Part shown: positions 49,530-50,179 of the stretch, one piece after another
How the letters are laid out: every line of letters starts with the position of its first letter
Numbering within the stretch: the first letter of the stretch is position 1
Source: Actinoplanes italicus
GTDB taxonomy: Bacteria; Actinomycetota; Actinomycetes; Mycobacteriales; Micromonosporaceae
Assembly: GCF_003001815.1 (NCBI RefSeq)
Contig: NZ_PVMZ01000044.1
Coordinates: forward strand, 1 to 50,179
Direction of reading: 5' to 3'
DNA: 50,179 nucleotides
The notes under the pieces: generated by a model
Told to the model about the DNA's origin: nothing
Seen by the model: only the letters and a program-made list of their open reading frames with translations
The model's database searches: none
Position numbers and translations under genes: made by a program

Positions 49530-50179
49530 GTGACGGGCAGGCCGGAGCGTCCCATTGCTCCCCACCTCCCGTATGCCGCGTTCGCCCGGGGCTTGCGAGA
49601 ACTGCGTCAGCGCGCGGGGCGACCGCCGTATCGGCAGATGGCCTACGCCACGGGATTCTCCGTGTCCGTCATGTCGGAGGCAGCCAACGGAACACGCCTT
49701 CCCACGTGGGAGGTAACGGCCGCCTATGTACGCGCCTGTGACGGCGATCTCGATGAATGGCGACAGCGCTGGCATGATGCCGCACGCGCGGGGAGCGTGA
49801 GAGGTACTGCCATACACACCGATCAGATGGCACCCCTCGTAATCAGTAGCTCCAGTCGAGCGGAGACGCCACGTCGTTCCGTCGTAGGAGGCAGCCCGTC
49901 TAAGCATTACGGCCGTGACGCCGAGGTCGATCTGCTCACCCGCATCCTGGACGACACCGCCGCCGGCGCCGGCGGCTGGCACACGCTGACCGGTCCTCCG
50001 GGCATCGGCAAGTCGCGGTTGCTGCGTGTCGGGATCGGCCTCGCTGCCGAACGTGACATCGCGGTCGCGGCGCGGGATGCCTTTCTGCTGGATCAGGCGG
50101 CGCCGCTGGTGACGCTGGCCGGGGCGCTGCGTGACTGCACGCCGCCGACGGCGGCGTTCGGCTGGCTCACACAGCGTGA
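49530..50179 (+). CDS. XRE-type HTH plus P-loop ATPase regulator (partial, cut by window end)
   Basis: The frame from GTG 49530 stays open to the last base (216 codons), so the gene continues outside. Residues 15-80 form an XRE-like helix-turn-helix of a type common in actinomycetes: YAAFARGLRELRQRAGRPPY, then SVSVMSEAANGTRLPTWEV and DGDLDEWRQRW. After a linker, YGRDAEVDLL and Walker A GPPGIGKS (155-162) open a STAND/LuxR-LAL-type ATPase module. Full-length relatives carry TPR or WD40 sensor arrays or a C-terminal LuxR domain and act as signal-responsive regulators; which type this is cannot be seen. The start is supported by the conserved distance to the helix-turn-helix; the SD is weak. Confidence 0.75.
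   Translation, partial: MTGRPERPIAPHLPYAAFARGLRELRQRAGRPPYRQMAYATGFSVSVMSEAANGTRLPTWEVTAAYVRACDGDLDEWRQRWHDAARAGSVRGTAIHTDQMAPLVISSSSRAETPRRSVVGGSPSKHYGRDAEVDLLTRILDDTAAGAGGWHTLTGPPGIGKSRLLRVGIGLAAERDIAVAARDAFLLDQAAPLVTLAGALRDCTPPTAAFGWLTQR

Overview
The window is high-GC DNA with GTG/TTG starts, dense coding on both strands, many one-component regulators and several secreted proteins. This fits a filamentous actinomycete, most likely Micromonosporaceae (for example an Actinoplanes relative). That placement is inferred from style and gene content; no rRNA or tRNA gene is visible.

Layout. (1) 1-7.6 kb is a scattered left part: a partial gene end, a 27-residue hydrophobic peptide, an SDR oxidoreductase, an F420/NADP-reductase-like protein divergent from an HxlR regulator, a small secreted protein with the cysteine pattern of Streptomyces alpha-amylase inhibitors, and a run AraC regulator / alpha-beta hydrolase / RibD-type reductase / CPBP protease / MerR regulator. 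(2) 7.7-9.9 kb holds a secreted protein ending in 21 hendecad (11-residue) repeats, then a decayed gene fragment. (3) 9.8-13.8 kb holds a DUF6326-like membrane protein, a NarL-type two-component pair and a membrane diguanylate cyclase. (4) 13.8-21.5 kb is the most accessory-looking block: a decayed WD40 gene, a 43-residue membrane microprotein, two tandem paralogous STAND-like ATPases with long TPR arrays, and a convergent membrane-anchored protein. (5) 21.6-30.7 kb is catabolic: FGGY sugar kinase, secreted carboxylesterase, MFS transporter and GAF/PucR regulator on one strand; acyl-CoA ligase, MarR regulator and membrane protein on the other. (6) 30.8-37.6 kb holds a GNAT acetyltransferase, a secreted seven-repeat RCC1 protein with an FN3 domain, ankyrin and YCII proteins, and a TetR/hydrolase pair with operator-like palindromes. 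(7) 37.9-43.2 kb is a leucine/isovalerate catabolic operon (biotin-dependent acyl-CoA carboxylase alpha and beta subunits, HMG-CoA lyase) with a divergent TetR regulator and a strong palindrome between them. (8) 43.2-46.5 kb is a compact redox cluster: CDGSH protein, heme-oxygenase-like diiron-type enzyme, GCS2 carboxylate-amine ligase and methyltransferase. (9) 46.5-50.2 kb holds a DUF4190 protein, a minisatellite, a ZIP metal transporter, two diverged copies of a leader-like repeat, a small membrane protein and the start of an XRE-HTH/P-loop regulator cut by the window edge.

Best candidates for something new are the microprotein plus paired STAND-TPR proteins (14.3-20.7 kb), the duplicated leader element upstream of two unrelated genes at 48.7 and 49.3 kb, the amylase-inhibitor-like secreted protein, the hendecad-repeat secreted protein, and the CDGSH/diiron/GCS2/methyltransferase cluster. 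Homology statements rest on motif recognition by eye. Start sites were chosen from Shine-Dalgarno (SD) spacing where one is visible.
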